23,040 nucleotides of DNA from Candidatus Poseidonia sp. (GCA_023254365.1 JALRLQ010000022.1:1-23040), one strand, 5' to 3'. Shown: positions 6,376 to 14,870, counted from the stretch's first letter. Notes: generated by a model not told the origin, from the letters alone. Translations and numbers: made by a program.

Positions 6376-7308
6376 ATGGCGAGTTGGCTCCTGCTTCCAA
6401 CCAGCATAGCGACTCTCATAGTTGCCATAGGCTTGTTTTGGACATACATTGAATGCGTCACTCAACTGGCTTTTCGAGCACCACAACACCGCAAACCCCC
6501 CATTGATGATGAGCGATGGAATCCACAATTGATTCATTCAGGTGAACATCAGCTTTCGACGTACCATCAGGTGTTGAATCCTCATGGCCCGACAGTTTGG
6601 CTCTGTCACGGGTGGACCTCAGGGTCACAACGTATGCTGGGAAGAGCTGACATTTTCCTCAACCGCGGCTGGAACGTCGTGATGCTCGATCTTCCGAACC
6701 ATGGCGCCTCATCCAAACTGAACAAATGGACGGCTGAGCAGAGCACAACGCTGCTCATCGATGTTGCAAACAAACTCGCCGAGGACCACCAGGGGTTGTT
6801 CGGGGGCCAAGTGTACTATTTCGGTCACAGCATGGGCGGATTTCTTGGGTTACGATTAAGCCAACGACGCAACGAATTGACGTTTGGCGATCGTTTTTCT
6901 GGATGGATGTTCGAATCACCGATGACAGGTTACACGGAGATTTTTCAGGAAACATGCAACATCCTACGGATCCCACATCTTCTGCGACCGTTGGTGTTGG
7001 ACAACACCTTGCGGCATGTGAATGCGCTCATTGCACCACGTAGCATCAATTCTCTGGACGAAGCTGATGCGCCGAGGTGGGGCATGCCTGATGAGCCGAC
7101 CCTTGTTGTACAAGCATCACCAGACGAACGGTTGGGTATGAACCATTACGAACGCCTGCTGACCGCCATGAACGATAGAGGCCGCTCGCACTTGCTTTCA
7201 TCGCATCTCTTGACTTCACTTCGTCACACCGGTGCGAACAAACACGCTGAACGCGACCAAATTATCCATGAGTGGTTGAACTCAGTGGCTCATTCATCTT
7301 CGGATTGA
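6376..7308 (+). CDS. Membrane-anchored alpha/beta hydrolase
   Basis: A 310-residue serine hydrolase of the alpha/beta fold. Residues 4-24 form one hydrophobic helix (LLLPTSIATLIVAIGLFW), so the enzyme is probably tethered to the membrane. The oxyanion-side motif WLCHGWTSG (75-83) and the nucleophile elbow FGHSMGG with S152 are plain. D250 in VVQASPDERLG and H284 in SLRHTGANKH are the likely acid and base. DLPNHGASS (105-113) is the usual post-strand-4 loop. The substrate cannot be read from sequence; esterase, lipase or lysophospholipase are possible. AGGTG lies eight bases before ATG 6376. Its 3' end overlaps the convergent CNNM/CBS gene by 19 bases. Confidence 0.85.
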   Translation: MASWLLLPTSIATLIVAIGLFWTYIECVTQLAFRAPQHRKPPIDDERWNPQLIHSGEHQLSTYHQVLNPHGPTVWLCHGWTSGSQRMLGRADIFLNRGWNVVMLDLPNHGASSKLNKWTAEQSTTLLIDVANKLAEDHQGLFGGQVYYFGHSMGGFLGLRLSQRRNELTFGDRFSGWMFESPMTGYTEIFQETCNILRIPHLLRPLVLDNTLRHVNALIAPRSINSLDEADAPRWGMPDEPTLVVQASPDERLGMNHYERLLTAMNDRGRSHLLSSHLLTSLRHTGANKHAERDQIIHEWLNSVAHSSSD

Positions 7309-8318
7309 GCCGCCTGTTCTCGAGCAAGTTCTCGCATGTCTTCAACTTCATCAAGTTCGTCGACGATTTCTTTTCCAAGCAATGTTTCCATCACATCTTC
7401 CATGGTGAGAATGCCGGAGGTGCCACCGAATTCATCCTTGACCAGAGCGAATTGCTGTTTATTCGAGAGAAACACTTCCAGTGCGGCCTCGATGGTTGAA
7501 CCCAAACTGATCGTCAAAATGGGTTTCATCATCTCTTTGAGTGTGAGGTCCCATTCATCGCGACTGGCCGCCATGAGGATTTCCGAACGAATCACCAACC
7601 CCTGAATGTTGTCGATGTTTTCATGGTATACGGGGATGCGAGAGAACCTCAAGATGGCATGTGAATCCAAGACTTCCTTGATGGTCATGTTCATTTCAAA
7701 TGCACTAACGACAACACGAGGTGTCATCTCTTCATCAACAAGCGCTTCTCGCAAGCCCAAGAGGTTGTGAATAATGGTCTCTTCTGATTCTTCAAGTGCG
7801 CCCTCAATCTCACCCAAATCAGCCATGGCAGCCACATCGTCCCGTGTGACCATGGCGTGATTTGATGATGGCAGAATAGATTTGAGCAACTGAATAGGCG
7901 TAATCAAGAAGAACATGGTTTTTGTCAGCCAGGTCAACAAATAAGCCGCGGGCGTTGAGAGCCGCTTCCAATACGCTGCACCAAGGGTTTTCGGGACAAT
8001 TTCTGAAAGCAAGAGCACCGCCAGCGTGAGGATAGCAGAAGCGAGCGTCAACACCTCGACACCCCAAATCTGTTGAACCTGTGAACCCACACCAGCCGCA
8101 CCCATGGTGTGGGCTACGGTGTTTAACGTGAGGATGGCAGTAAGTGGTCGAACGGAATCATCGTCTTTGAGAAGTTCCCACATCCCTGCGGTACGTTTGC
8201 CTTCGTTCTTCAGAATGTTGACATGTGTTTGGGGTGTTGAGAGCACGACGGCTTCAAGAATGGAACACAGGAAGGATACACCCAGTGCTAACGTGACGTA
8301 AAAAATGAGGAGACTCAT
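7290..8318 (-). CDS. CNNM/DUF21 membrane protein with paired CBS domains
   Basis: A 342-residue protein of the CNNM/CorC-like (HlyC/CorC, DUF21) family, linked in other organisms to magnesium or other cation transport. Four hydrophobic segments make the DUF21 core: LLIFYVTLALGVSFLCSILE, LTAILTLNTVAHTMGAAG, TLASAILTLAVLLLSEIV and AAYLLTWLTKTMFFLITPI. SEIVPKTLG matches the family's GEIxPKxLA motif. A CBS pair follows (TPRVVVSAFEMNMTIKEVL; RIPVYHENIDNIQGLVI; LVKDEFGGTSGILTMEDV). The C-terminal CorC_HlyC domain is absent; the protein ends soon after CBS2 in an acidic tail. ATG 8318 puts the first helix at the N-terminus as in relatives; ATG 8375 (19 residues more) and TTG 8495 are in-frame alternatives, and none has a well-spaced SD. 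Confidence 0.87.
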   Translation of the reverse strand: MSLLIFYVTLALGVSFLCSILEAVVLSTPQTHVNILKNEGKRTAGMWELLKDDDSVRPLTAILTLNTVAHTMGAAGVGSQVQQIWGVEVLTLASAILTLAVLLLSEIVPKTLGAAYWKRLSTPAAYLLTWLTKTMFFLITPIQLLKSILPSSNHAMVTRDDVAAMADLGEIEGALEESEETIIHNLLGLREALVDEEMTPRVVVSAFEMNMTIKEVLDSHAILRFSRIPVYHENIDNIQGLVIRSEILMAASRDEWDLTLKEMMKPILTISLGSTIEAALEVFLSNKQQFALVKDEFGGTSGILTMEDVMETLLGKEIVDELDEVEDMRELAREQAAQSEDE

Positions 8319-8532
8319 GTCACCTTCGCCGGTTGCTTGTGCGGTAACGACCGCATTGAATGCGTCAATGACCATGGTGTGTCCAAGACCCCTACCCGCA
8401 TGGGCGTAACCATAGCGACGCGAGTGGGGTTCTTCAAAATGACGCTTCAAATGAGATAATCTGGGCCCTGCTGCCTTACGATGGGTGAACCTCAAGAAGC
8501 GAGGCAGGTTAGCGGCAACGCGAGGGGTTTGA
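8319..8532. promoter_or_regulatory. Divergent intergenic region between the CNNM gene and metG
   Basis: About 214 bases between divergent starts, so promoters for both genes should lie here. Seen: a near-repeat CTTCAAAATGA (8432-8442) and CTTCAAATGAG (8445-8455), 13 bases apart, followed by the AT-rich AGATAATC, a possible but unproven TATA-like site about 75 bases before metG. A strong GAGGGG (8522-8527) is the metG ribosome binding site. Part of the region may be coding if the CNNM gene uses an earlier start. Confidence 0.4.
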
Positions 8533-10788
8533 TTGAGCGGCGAGCATGTCCTTGTTTGTGTGGCCTGGCCCTACGCGAATGGGCCACTGCACCTTGGCCA
8601 TGTTGCGGGGTGTTACCTGCCCCCCGACATCCAATTTCGATTTGAACGAGCCATGGGGAACAAAGTCCTCATGGTTTCCGGGTCCGATGAGCACGGTACA
8701 CCAATCACCGTCACAGCTGAGCAACAAGGTGTATCGCCACAAGACGTTGTTGACGAATACCACGCCATCAACGCAAAAGCGCTCCACGACCTTGGATGCA
8801 AATGGAGTATGTCGGTGGATCCAAGAGGGATTGAATACGGGGGCGCCCTCTTCAATCGGACCAGCGACCCCAGGCACAAGGAACTCGTTCAGGAAAACTT
8901 CACCCTTCTCGACAACGCTGGGTTCTTTGAGCGCAAAACCATGGAGCAATACTACGAACTCAACGATGATGGCGGTGGCCGCTTTCTGCCCGACCGATAC
9001 GTCGAAGGGACATGCCCAGCATGCCAAGAATCCGGTGCGCGGGGGGATCAGTGTGATGCGTGCGGTGCAACGTACGAAGCCGTTGAATTGAACAACCCAC
9101 GCTCAAAAATGAATCCATCTGCCAAAGTAGAAATTCGGGAAACAGAGCACTTGTTTTACCGTCTTGATTTGTTTCAGTCACTTCTTGAGCAACATGCGGA
9201 GGACCGCCATCCAGTTTGGAAATCCAATGTTCGGGCCATGACGAAACAGTGGCTCGACATGGGCCTGCGACCGAGAGCAGTTACCCGAGATTTGGACTGG
9301 GGTATCGAGGTTCCACTGGACGGTGATGCATGGTCAGGAAAATGCGTGTATGTGTGGTTCGAAGCCGTTCAAGGCTACTACACCTGTGCGAGAATTTGGG
9401 CAGAACGATTCGCCAATGATCACGCAGACGGTGCAGATGCATGGAAGCGCTGGTGGACTGTTGGTGAAGACGGCAGGTCGCCAAGGCACCTCTACTTCCT
9501 TGGGAAAGACAACATCCCCTTCCATACAGTCATTTGGCCCGCGATCATACTGGGGCTGAACCAAGTCAACAACGGCCTTGATGCCTCTGATACGTGTTCA
9601 TTGCCGGGCCCAGGAGATTACGCCCTTGAGACCAATGTACCGGCCATGGAATACCTGATGCTTGCCGGAGGTCAATTCTCGAAATCTCGAAAACACGCGG
9701 TCTGGCTCCCTTCTTTTTTGGAACGTTACGACCCTGACACGCTGCGATATTATCTCAGCATGAACATGCCGGAAAACCACGATACGGATTTCAACTGGCC
9801 TGATTTTGTTGAAAAAGTCAACAGCGAGTTGATTGCAGCCTACGGCAATTTTGTCCACCGTGTGCTCACCCTGGGGGCACGTCTTCCATCAGCACCGGGG
9901 CAATCACCGTTTGCACCCCATGACCAACACCCATGCGTTGAAACGCATCAACGCCACCTTGAAGAGGCATTGACCAGTATTACCCAGTCACTTCAACTCC
10001 ACCGGTACAAAGAAGCACTTCGCAGCATCATCAATGTCGCACAATATGGTAACCAAATTTTGCAAGCTGCTGCTCCTTGGAAACATTTGAAGGAGCCCCA
10101 AGAAGGGCATGAAGAAAGCCTGGCGACGCTCGCCTTCTGTTGGCGTATTGCTCGATTTTTATCCATCACCACACAACCGTTCCTGCCCACGAGTGCCCAA
10201 CGGCTTTGGAGCGCTCTGGGTGCTTCGGGTGAAGTCGAACATGTTCTCTGGAAGGAATCGGTCAATTGGGACGCACCACTCACGTGGTCCGCCGAAAAAC
10301 CCGCTCCATTGTTTGAACAATTGGACCTTGATGCCATCCTTGAGGTGGAACAAGGTGTGGCCGAAGAGGCCCCTTCTGAAGAGCATTCGCCAGTCCACGG
10401 CGTAAAAGGTGGAAAAAAGAAAGGAGAGAGCAAGATGACTGAAGAACCTGAAGGTGTAACCTACCTCAAATTTGAGACGTTTATGGAGGTTCATTTGCGA
10501 GTTGGAAAAATTGTGAGCGTGGAAGATCACCCCAATGCCGACAAACTTTACGTGGTCAAATTAGACGATGGAACGGAGAAAGAAAGGACCATCTGCGCGG
10601 GCCTGAAAGCGTTCTATGAACCTGAGGACATGAAAGACAAACTGGTGGTTTTTGTCGAAAATCTCGCTCCACGACCTTTGCGTGGCATCACCTCTGAGGG
10701 CATGATGTTGGCTGCTGACGATGGCGAAGGGAATGTCCGATTGGTGACCATCGACGGCGATGTGTCGCCCGGCTCAACGGTTCGTTGA
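8533..10788 (+). CDS. metG: Methionyl-tRNA synthetase with C-terminal tRNA-binding domain
   Basis: A 751-residue class Ia synthetase that charges tRNA-Met. The HIGH-type motif is PLHLGH (18-23), in the typical opening VAWPYANGPLHLGH. The zinc knuckle has C161, C164, C174 and C177 (CPACQESGARGDQCDACG). The KMSKS-type loop is FSKSR (382-386). The anticodon-binding helical domain runs to about 580. A Lys/Gly-rich linker (VKGGKKKGESK) leads to an EMAPII/Trbp111-like OB domain from residue 635 (VHLRVGKIVSVEDHPNADKLY). The start is TTG 8533: it directly follows an in-frame TGA and has GAGGGG five bases upstream, and no other start lies before the conserved opening. The 3' end is 3 bases from the convergent cyclodeaminase gene. 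Confidence 0.96.
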   Translation: MSGEHVLVCVAWPYANGPLHLGHVAGCYLPPDIQFRFERAMGNKVLMVSGSDEHGTPITVTAEQQGVSPQDVVDEYHAINAKALHDLGCKWSMSVDPRGIEYGGALFNRTSDPRHKELVQENFTLLDNAGFFERKTMEQYYELNDDGGGRFLPDRYVEGTCPACQESGARGDQCDACGATYEAVELNNPRSKMNPSAKVEIRETEHLFYRLDLFQSLLEQHAEDRHPVWKSNVRAMTKQWLDMGLRPRAVTRDLDWGIEVPLDGDAWSGKCVYVWFEAVQGYYTCARIWAERFANDHADGADAWKRWWTVGEDGRSPRHLYFLGKDNIPFHTVIWPAIILGLNQVNNGLDASDTCSLPGPGDYALETNVPAMEYLMLAGGQFSKSRKHAVWLPSFLERYDPDTLRYYLSMNMPENHDTDFNWPDFVEKVNSELIAAYGNFVHRVLTLGARLPSAPGQSPFAPHDQHPCVETHQRHLEEALTSITQSLQLHRYKEALRSIINVAQYGNQILQAAAPWKHLKEPQEGHEESLATLAFCWRIARFLSITTQPFLPTSAQRLWSALGASGEVEHVLWKESVNWDAPLTWSAEKPAPLFEQLDLDAILEVEQGVAEEAPSEEHSPVHGVKGGKKKGESKMTEEPEGVTYLKFETFMEVHLRVGKIVSVEDHPNADKLYVVKLDDGTEKERTICAGLKAFYEPEDMKDKLVVFVENLAPRPLRGITSEGMMLAADDGEGNVRLVTIDGDVSPGSTVR
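10421..10437 (+). promoter_or_regulatory. Internal ribosome binding site and ATG inside metG at the domain junction
   Basis: AAGGAGAG (10421-10428) stands six bases before an in-frame ATG at 10435, exactly where the C-terminal tRNA-binding domain of MetRS begins (residue 635). Translation from here would give a 117-residue stand-alone Trbp111-like protein. Whether it is used cannot be told from sequence; it may be a relic of a gene fusion. Confidence 0.4.
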
Positions 10789-10791
10789 ACA

Positions 10792-11421
10792 TCAACTTGA
10801 CATACGGTTTCGAACCGCTTCCATGACGGCTCTCGAAGCCGTTTTTGTTCGCTCCTTGAGATCGTTCAAGCCACTTCGAACATCAACGCCCATGTCTTCG
10901 GGGAGCGAATCAAGGTTGATTTCCACGTTGAACACAGCCCCTTTCGATGCGGCACTTGCAAGGAGCCCTGCCACGCCAACGTCGGAAACCGCATTGGCGT
11001 TTCCTTTCTCGGCAAGTTCGGGGAGCAACACGAGTAAATCGGTAGCCAGACAAGCCGTTTCGTATGGAACGGTAGCTGCTTTCAGTGTTGCCTTGCGGAT
11101 GGCCGTTCTCCGGGATTGGATTTCAGCCTCGTCAGATTTTGGCAATTTGAAACAGGCCATGACTTCATCGAATGCGTCGCTATCTTCGTTGGCGAGTACC
11201 CCCGATTGATGCAACAGTGGAATGGCGACCATCTGTATGCGTTCTGCAATTTCCCATCCGTCTTTCCATCGCTCACTTCCAAGTGTCAAGTCGCAAACCA
11301 TCACGGCCAACGATGCAGCTTGACCCAGTGCAATGGCCGAGGCCGTACCTCCACCAGGCGTCGGTGATGATGAGGCGAGGGCTGATTGAAAATCCTTCAA
11401 GTTCATGTCCATCCAGTTCAT
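10792..11421 (-). CDS. Formimidoyltetrahydrofolate cyclodeaminase
   Basis: A 209-residue protein of the FTCD_C family, the cyclodeaminase that turns 5-formimidoyl-THF into 5,10-methenyl-THF and ammonia. The family opening LASSSPTPGGGTASAIALG and the following SLAVMVCDLTLGSE are clear, as is the helical body (NEDSDAFDEVMACF; AAKGNANAVSDVGVAGLLA-type region near the end). In mammals this domain is fused to the formimidoyltransferase; here it is a separate gene. ATG 11421 forms a 4-base ATGA overlap with the stop of the upstream formimidoyltransferase gene and has AGAGGTGA four bases ahead, so the two are very probably translationally coupled. An in-frame start at 11448 exists but is not favoured. 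Confidence 0.93.
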   Translation of the reverse strand: MNWMDMNLKDFQSALASSSPTPGGGTASAIALGQAASLAVMVCDLTLGSERWKDGWEIAERIQMVAIPLLHQSGVLANEDSDAFDEVMACFKLPKSDEAEIQSRRTAIRKATLKAATVPYETACLATDLLVLLPELAEKGNANAVSDVGVAGLLASAASKGAVFNVEINLDSLPEDMGVDVRSGLNDLKERTKTASRAVMEAVRNRMSS

Positions 11422-12464
11422 ACGCTCACCTCTGCTTCCAATGCCCACTCAATGATGTGCTGGTGCGGGTCAAAATGGTGGAAAGCATTCAATCCCAGCG
11501 CCGTCATGGCCGCTTGAACCAGGTCTTCATCTGATTGCTCACCCGGGAGGAAGTATCGACCGGCAGCGAGCATAGCGCCCAATGGGACCAAACCTACGAT
11601 TTCACTTCCGCACAACGAAACACCATGATCTCCTGCTAAGCTCTCGCATGTGCGAAACGCAAGGTGGAGGGGACATGCATCAACATCCAACAGGTTCATG
11701 GAGACTTGAGAAATTCCCATTTCTTCTAAAACCACGCCCATTCCCTGAACCTTTGGCAACATTCCCTGAGAGCGTACGCGTTCACCTGCCTCCGATTTGA
11801 GCAAACGGCCACTGCTTCGCACGATTGAGCCGATCATTTTGGCCACACGGCCATCGGTTTCCTTGACGTTCACATTGTATGCCACAAGAATGGGACGAGC
11901 ACCGACCGTTATTGCCCCTGATTTCGCAACGACATCGCTCCACTTCATTGCTCCTGTATCGGGCATTCTCGTGCTGTCTGTGTGCACCGATTCGTCGCAT
12001 GAAAAACGGGATTCCAATCCTTCATACTCACCTTTTCGCAACGCGGATAACATGGTTCGTTCGGGCGAAGACGCTGCTGCGCCATAGAGATACAGCGGGA
12101 CCTCATGAATTGCTGCCACCCGTTCAACGACCGAGCGAGCAATGTCTGCACACGCTTCCATGGTGATGTCGCGCAATGGAACAAATGGACAAACATCAAC
12201 CACGCCCATACGAGGATGTTCCCCCGAATGTTGGCGCATGTCCAGCAGTTGGATACTGGCATTGATGAGGGCAACAGCACCATGTTCAACGGCTTCTGGG
12301 CCGCCAGCGAACGTGATCACGGTTCGGTTGTAATCGTGGTCTGGTTCAACGCCCAACACCGTGCAACCATCAATGGCACGAACGGCGTTGACAATTTGTT
12401 CAATCAGACCATGGTCCCTCCCCTCCGAAATGTTCGGAACACATTCAACAAGTGGTGAAACCAT
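11418..12464 (-). CDS. Glutamate formimidoyltransferase
   Basis: A 348-residue FTCD_N-type enzyme that moves the formimino group from N-formimino-glutamate, a product of histidine breakdown, to tetrahydrofolate. The start LVECVPNISEGRD and GEHPRMGVVDVCPFVPL are family signatures; H83 in GEHPRMG corresponds to the catalytic His82 of the mammalian enzyme (numbering from memory). The two halves of the transferase fold appear complete to HHFDPHQHIIEWAL at the end. ATG 12464 is preferred over TTG 12515 because the conserved opening starts four residues after it and AGAGG lies eight bases upstream. It follows PAN by 47 bases and overlaps the cyclodeaminase by 4. Its partner in histidine use, hutU, lies near 21.3 kb. 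Confidence 0.94.
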   Translation of the reverse strand: MVSPLVECVPNISEGRDHGLIEQIVNAVRAIDGCTVLGVEPDHDYNRTVITFAGGPEAVEHGAVALINASIQLLDMRQHSGEHPRMGVVDVCPFVPLRDITMEACADIARSVVERVAAIHEVPLYLYGAAASSPERTMLSALRKGEYEGLESRFSCDESVHTDSTRMPDTGAMKWSDVVAKSGAITVGARPILVAYNVNVKETDGRVAKMIGSIVRSSGRLLKSEAGERVRSQGMLPKVQGMGVVLEEMGISQVSMNLLDVDACPLHLAFRTCESLAGDHGVSLCGSEIVGLVPLGAMLAAGRYFLPGEQSDEDLVQAAMTALGLNAFHHFDPHQHIIEWALEAEVSV

Positions 12465-12511
12465 GCATTCTGCCTCTGCATGAGGTCTTTCAATGTTGGG
12501 CGATAGGTGCT

Positions 12512-13732
12512 TCAAGAATACAGCGCTTCAGGCGTCCGTAGTGTGCTGGTTTGCCCTCTTTTCTTGTCCAAACGAGCGACGGCGTCCATCATATCTTGCT
12601 GTGTGACTGCAGAACGGTTGTCTCGTATAGCGATCATGCCTGCTTCGACACACGTTGCCTTTAGTTCAGCACCCGAATAGCCTTTTGTTCGTTCGACGAT
12701 ACGACCGATGCTGACCTTTTTTGTGTTCATTGAATCGAGATGAACGTTCAAAATTGCCTTCCTTGAGGCATCATCAGGAATGGGTATTTCGATGACACGG
12801 TCAAAACGCCCGGGGCGCAACAATGCATCGTCCAGGATATCCGGGCGATTGGTTGCGGCGATGATCTTGACATCGTGGAGAGCGTCAAAGCCGTCCAACT
12901 CCGCCAGAAGTTGCATCAAGGTTCGCTGCACTTCTCGGTCACCGCTTGTTGAACCGTCGAGCCGCTTTGCGCCAATGGCATCGATTTCATCAAGGAAAAT
13001 CACACTCGGCGCTTTTTCTTTGGCGAGAGAAAACAATTCCCGAACCATGCGACCGCCTTCACCGATGTATTTCTGGGCAAGCTCGCTTCCTACCATGCGG
13101 ATAAAGGTCGCATCGGTGTGATTGGCGACGGCTTTGGCCAGCAGCGTCTTGCCACAACCGGGTGGGCCGACCAAGAGAACACCCTTCGGGGGGACAATAC
13201 CCACTTTCTCGAACAATTCAGGTTTCGTCAACGGTAATTCAATGGCTTCTCGAACAGATTCAACTTGTTCATCCAAACCAGCAACATCACCATAAGAAAT
13301 GGTTGGTTTTTCGACCATTTCAGCCCCGCTGACCATGGGATCCCACGCCTCGTGGAGGATTTCAATGACCGAGAGACTGTCTTGATTCAATGCAACACGG
13401 GTTCCTGGTTTGAGTCGGTCAGGGTCCAATCGCTGGTTGAGTGATACTTGGAAGACAGTTCCGTTTGATGAGCGAACGATGGCTCGCTCATGGTCAAGGA
13501 CATCCTGTATGTGTCCAATAATCAATGGCGGCATTTTGAGGAGGTTGACGTTTTCTTCAAGACGGTCAATTTTCTTGCGCAGACCGCGAATTTCTGCTTC
13601 AAGCGATTGGCGTTCGTTGATGAGTTGTTGTGCCTCATCACGAAGAGCTGCGTAAGATTCTTCCAATTCTCGGAGGTCATCGTCCGCATGTTGAGGAAGA
13701 GGTTTGTCGTTGCGTTCAACATCCGTGCCCAT
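12512..13732 (-). CDS. pan: Proteasome-activating nucleotidase PAN (AAA+ unfoldase)
   Basis: A 406-residue AAA+ ATPase that unfolds substrates and feeds them to the 20S proteasome. Domains: N-terminal coiled coil (about 18-66), OB domain (about 68-130), then the AAA module with Walker A GPPGCGKT (189-196), Walker B VIFLDE (244-249), sensor-1 N295 in AATNRPD and arginine fingers around RPGRFDR (306-312). The pore loop is KYIGEG (221-226). The protein ends in LYS, which fits the HbYX motif (hydrophobic-Tyr-any) that docks on the proteasome alpha ring. ATG 13732 is preferred; the frame also has TTG 13765, which would add 11 residues. The gene is divergent from MBF1 and heads the run with the two formimidoyl enzymes, an odd pairing. 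Confidence 0.96.
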   Translation of the reverse strand: MGTDVERNDKPLPQHADDDLRELEESYAALRDEAQQLINERQSLEAEIRGLRKKIDRLEENVNLLKMPPLIIGHIQDVLDHERAIVRSSNGTVFQVSLNQRLDPDRLKPGTRVALNQDSLSVIEILHEAWDPMVSGAEMVEKPTISYGDVAGLDEQVESVREAIELPLTKPELFEKVGIVPPKGVLLVGPPGCGKTLLAKAVANHTDATFIRMVGSELAQKYIGEGGRMVRELFSLAKEKAPSVIFLDEIDAIGAKRLDGSTSGDREVQRTLMQLLAELDGFDALHDVKIIAATNRPDILDDALLRPGRFDRVIEIPIPDDASRKAILNVHLDSMNTKKVSIGRIVERTKGYSGAELKATCVEAGMIAIRDNRSAVTQQDMMDAVARLDKKRGQTSTLRTPEALYS

Positions 13733-13835
13733 GATAATCAAGAATCCCACATGCCAAGGATACAAAAAGAATTGGAAGAAAATGCACCAAGAGTTCGTAA
13801 AAAAGATTCAAAGAGCGTCGTGCGAAAAGGCAGGT
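13733..13835. promoter_or_regulatory. Divergent promoter region between PAN and MBF1
   Basis: About 103 bases, A-rich on the + strand, between two divergent starts. Runs such as GATACAAAAAG (about 13759-13769) and CGTAAAAAAG are the most TATA-like sequences, but none is a convincing BRE/TATA pair. AAAGG at 13826-13830 serves as the MBF1 ribosome binding site. Confidence 0.35.
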
Positions 13836-14315
13836 ATGGGCGAGTGTGAATTGTGCGGGGCCGTCAAAGTTGGCGTCCGACGCGTCCAAACAGGAAAAAC
13901 AGAAGTTTCAGCGTGTTCAAGATGCGTTGAGAAAATGAACCTCGCTCCAAAAGGTGAAGCACCCGGGCTTCAACGGGCACGTTCCTTCAACACTTCGGCA
14001 CCGCCTCGAAGAAAAAACGACATCATGTCCAGATCGGCCAAAGAACTCGCAGAGGATTTTAACAAGCGCATATCCAATGCCCGTACCTCACTTGGATGGA
14101 ATCAGCAACAACTTGCAAAGAAAATGGCCGAAACGGTCAATGTTGTCAAACATGCGGAGTCCGGAAAGCGTCCAACGGATGCCGTTATTCGAAAATTCGA
14201 AACCGTCCTCAATATTCAGTTGATGATTGAGCGAGAACCATCTGAAACCCGATTCGTCAATTCGGGAGCTCCACGTGGAATGACATTTGGCGATTACCTC
14301 AATGATTTGGGGTGA
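13836..14315 (+). CDS. Archaeal multiprotein bridging factor 1 (aMBF1)
   Basis: A 159-residue protein with an N-terminal zinc ribbon (C4-x2-C7, C27-x2-C30: MGECELCGAVKVGV and SACSRCVEKM), a basic linker (35-65), and a cro/C1-type helix-turn-helix domain (about 72-132; ISNARTSLGWNQQQLAKKM). This is the standard layout of archaeal MBF1, which in studied archaea associates with small ribosomal subunits and may also act in transcription. ATG 13836 is chosen because the zinc ribbon starts at once and AAGG lies five bases upstream; the longer frame to 13704 runs through the promoter region and into PAN antisense. The last bases overlap the start of tsr3. Confidence 0.93.
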   Translation: MGECELCGAVKVGVRRVQTGKTEVSACSRCVEKMNLAPKGEAPGLQRARSFNTSAPPRRKNDIMSRSAKELAEDFNKRISNARTSLGWNQQQLAKKMAETVNVVKHAESGKRPTDAVIRKFETVLNIQLMIEREPSETRFVNSGAPRGMTFGDYLNDLG

Positions 14316-14865
14316 TTCACTGAATTCAATACCGATCCATGCTCTTTGGCTCGCTCAAGACGACCCGAAAAAGAACACCGCCGTCCTTGCCAGCAAGCGA
14401 GGTGATCTTACGCTCCACAAAACGTTTCGAACACTTCCAAAAAAAGGGATCATTCTTGAGCCGTTGTGTGGCAAGGTGTTTGGGCCAGAAGACCATGCAT
14501 TGTTGACCGAAAAGCGAGGGGCTTTGGTCGGGTTGGATTGCAGTTGGGCGCATATCGAAAGTTCGGTTGAAAGCGTCATGAAGCAGACCCGTTTGGTGCC
14601 ACGTATGCTACCATTGCTGCTCGCGGCCAATCCAGTGAATTGGGGAAAACCAGGTCGCCTCACAACGGCAGAAGCCCTGGCAGCGGTGTTGTTTTTGATG
14701 GGGCGAGAGGACGAATCTAGGGAGGTTTTGGGTGCTTTTCGATGGGGTCAACGTTTTTTCGAATTGAACCGCGAACCGCTTGAAGCCTATGCTGGGGCGA
14801 AGAGCAGCGAAGAATTGGTTGCTTTACAATTTGAATTCTTTGACATCGAGTTGTTTGAGGAGTGA
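14302..14865 (+). CDS. tsr3: Tsr3-type rRNA aminocarboxypropyltransferase
   Basis: A 187-residue SPOUT-like enzyme of the Tsr3/DUF367 family. It moves the 3-amino-3-carboxypropyl group from S-adenosylmethionine to a hypermodified uridine of small-subunit rRNA. Family marks: DDPKKNTA near the start, LVGLDCSWAHI (76-85), RMLPLLLAANPVNWGKPG (101-118) with the conserved AANPVNxGKP, TTAEALAAVLFLMG (121-134) and FRWGQRFFELNREPLEAY (146-163). ATG 14302 overlaps the end of MBF1 by 14 bases and lacks a clear SD; TTG 14287 is the other option. Next to MBF1 it makes a small-subunit-related pair, which may reflect co-regulation. Confidence 0.92.
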   Translation: MIWGDSLNSIPIHALWLAQDDPKKNTAVLASKRGDLTLHKTFRTLPKKGIILEPLCGKVFGPEDHALLTEKRGALVGLDCSWAHIESSVESVMKQTRLVPRMLPLLLAANPVNWGKPGRLTTAEALAAVLFLMGREDESREVLGAFRWGQRFFELNREPLEAYAGAKSSEELVALQFEFFDIELFEE

Positions 14866-14870
14866 TGCAG

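Noticed and set aside
8319..8495. N-terminal extension of the CNNM/CBS protein back to TTG 8495
   Set aside because: The added residues are Arg/His-rich and unlike the family, and would place an unusual tail before the first membrane helix.
13704..13835. Longer N-terminus for MBF1
   Set aside because: It would overlap the divergent PAN start and fill the promoter region; the zinc ribbon begins directly at ATG 13836, which has its own SD.
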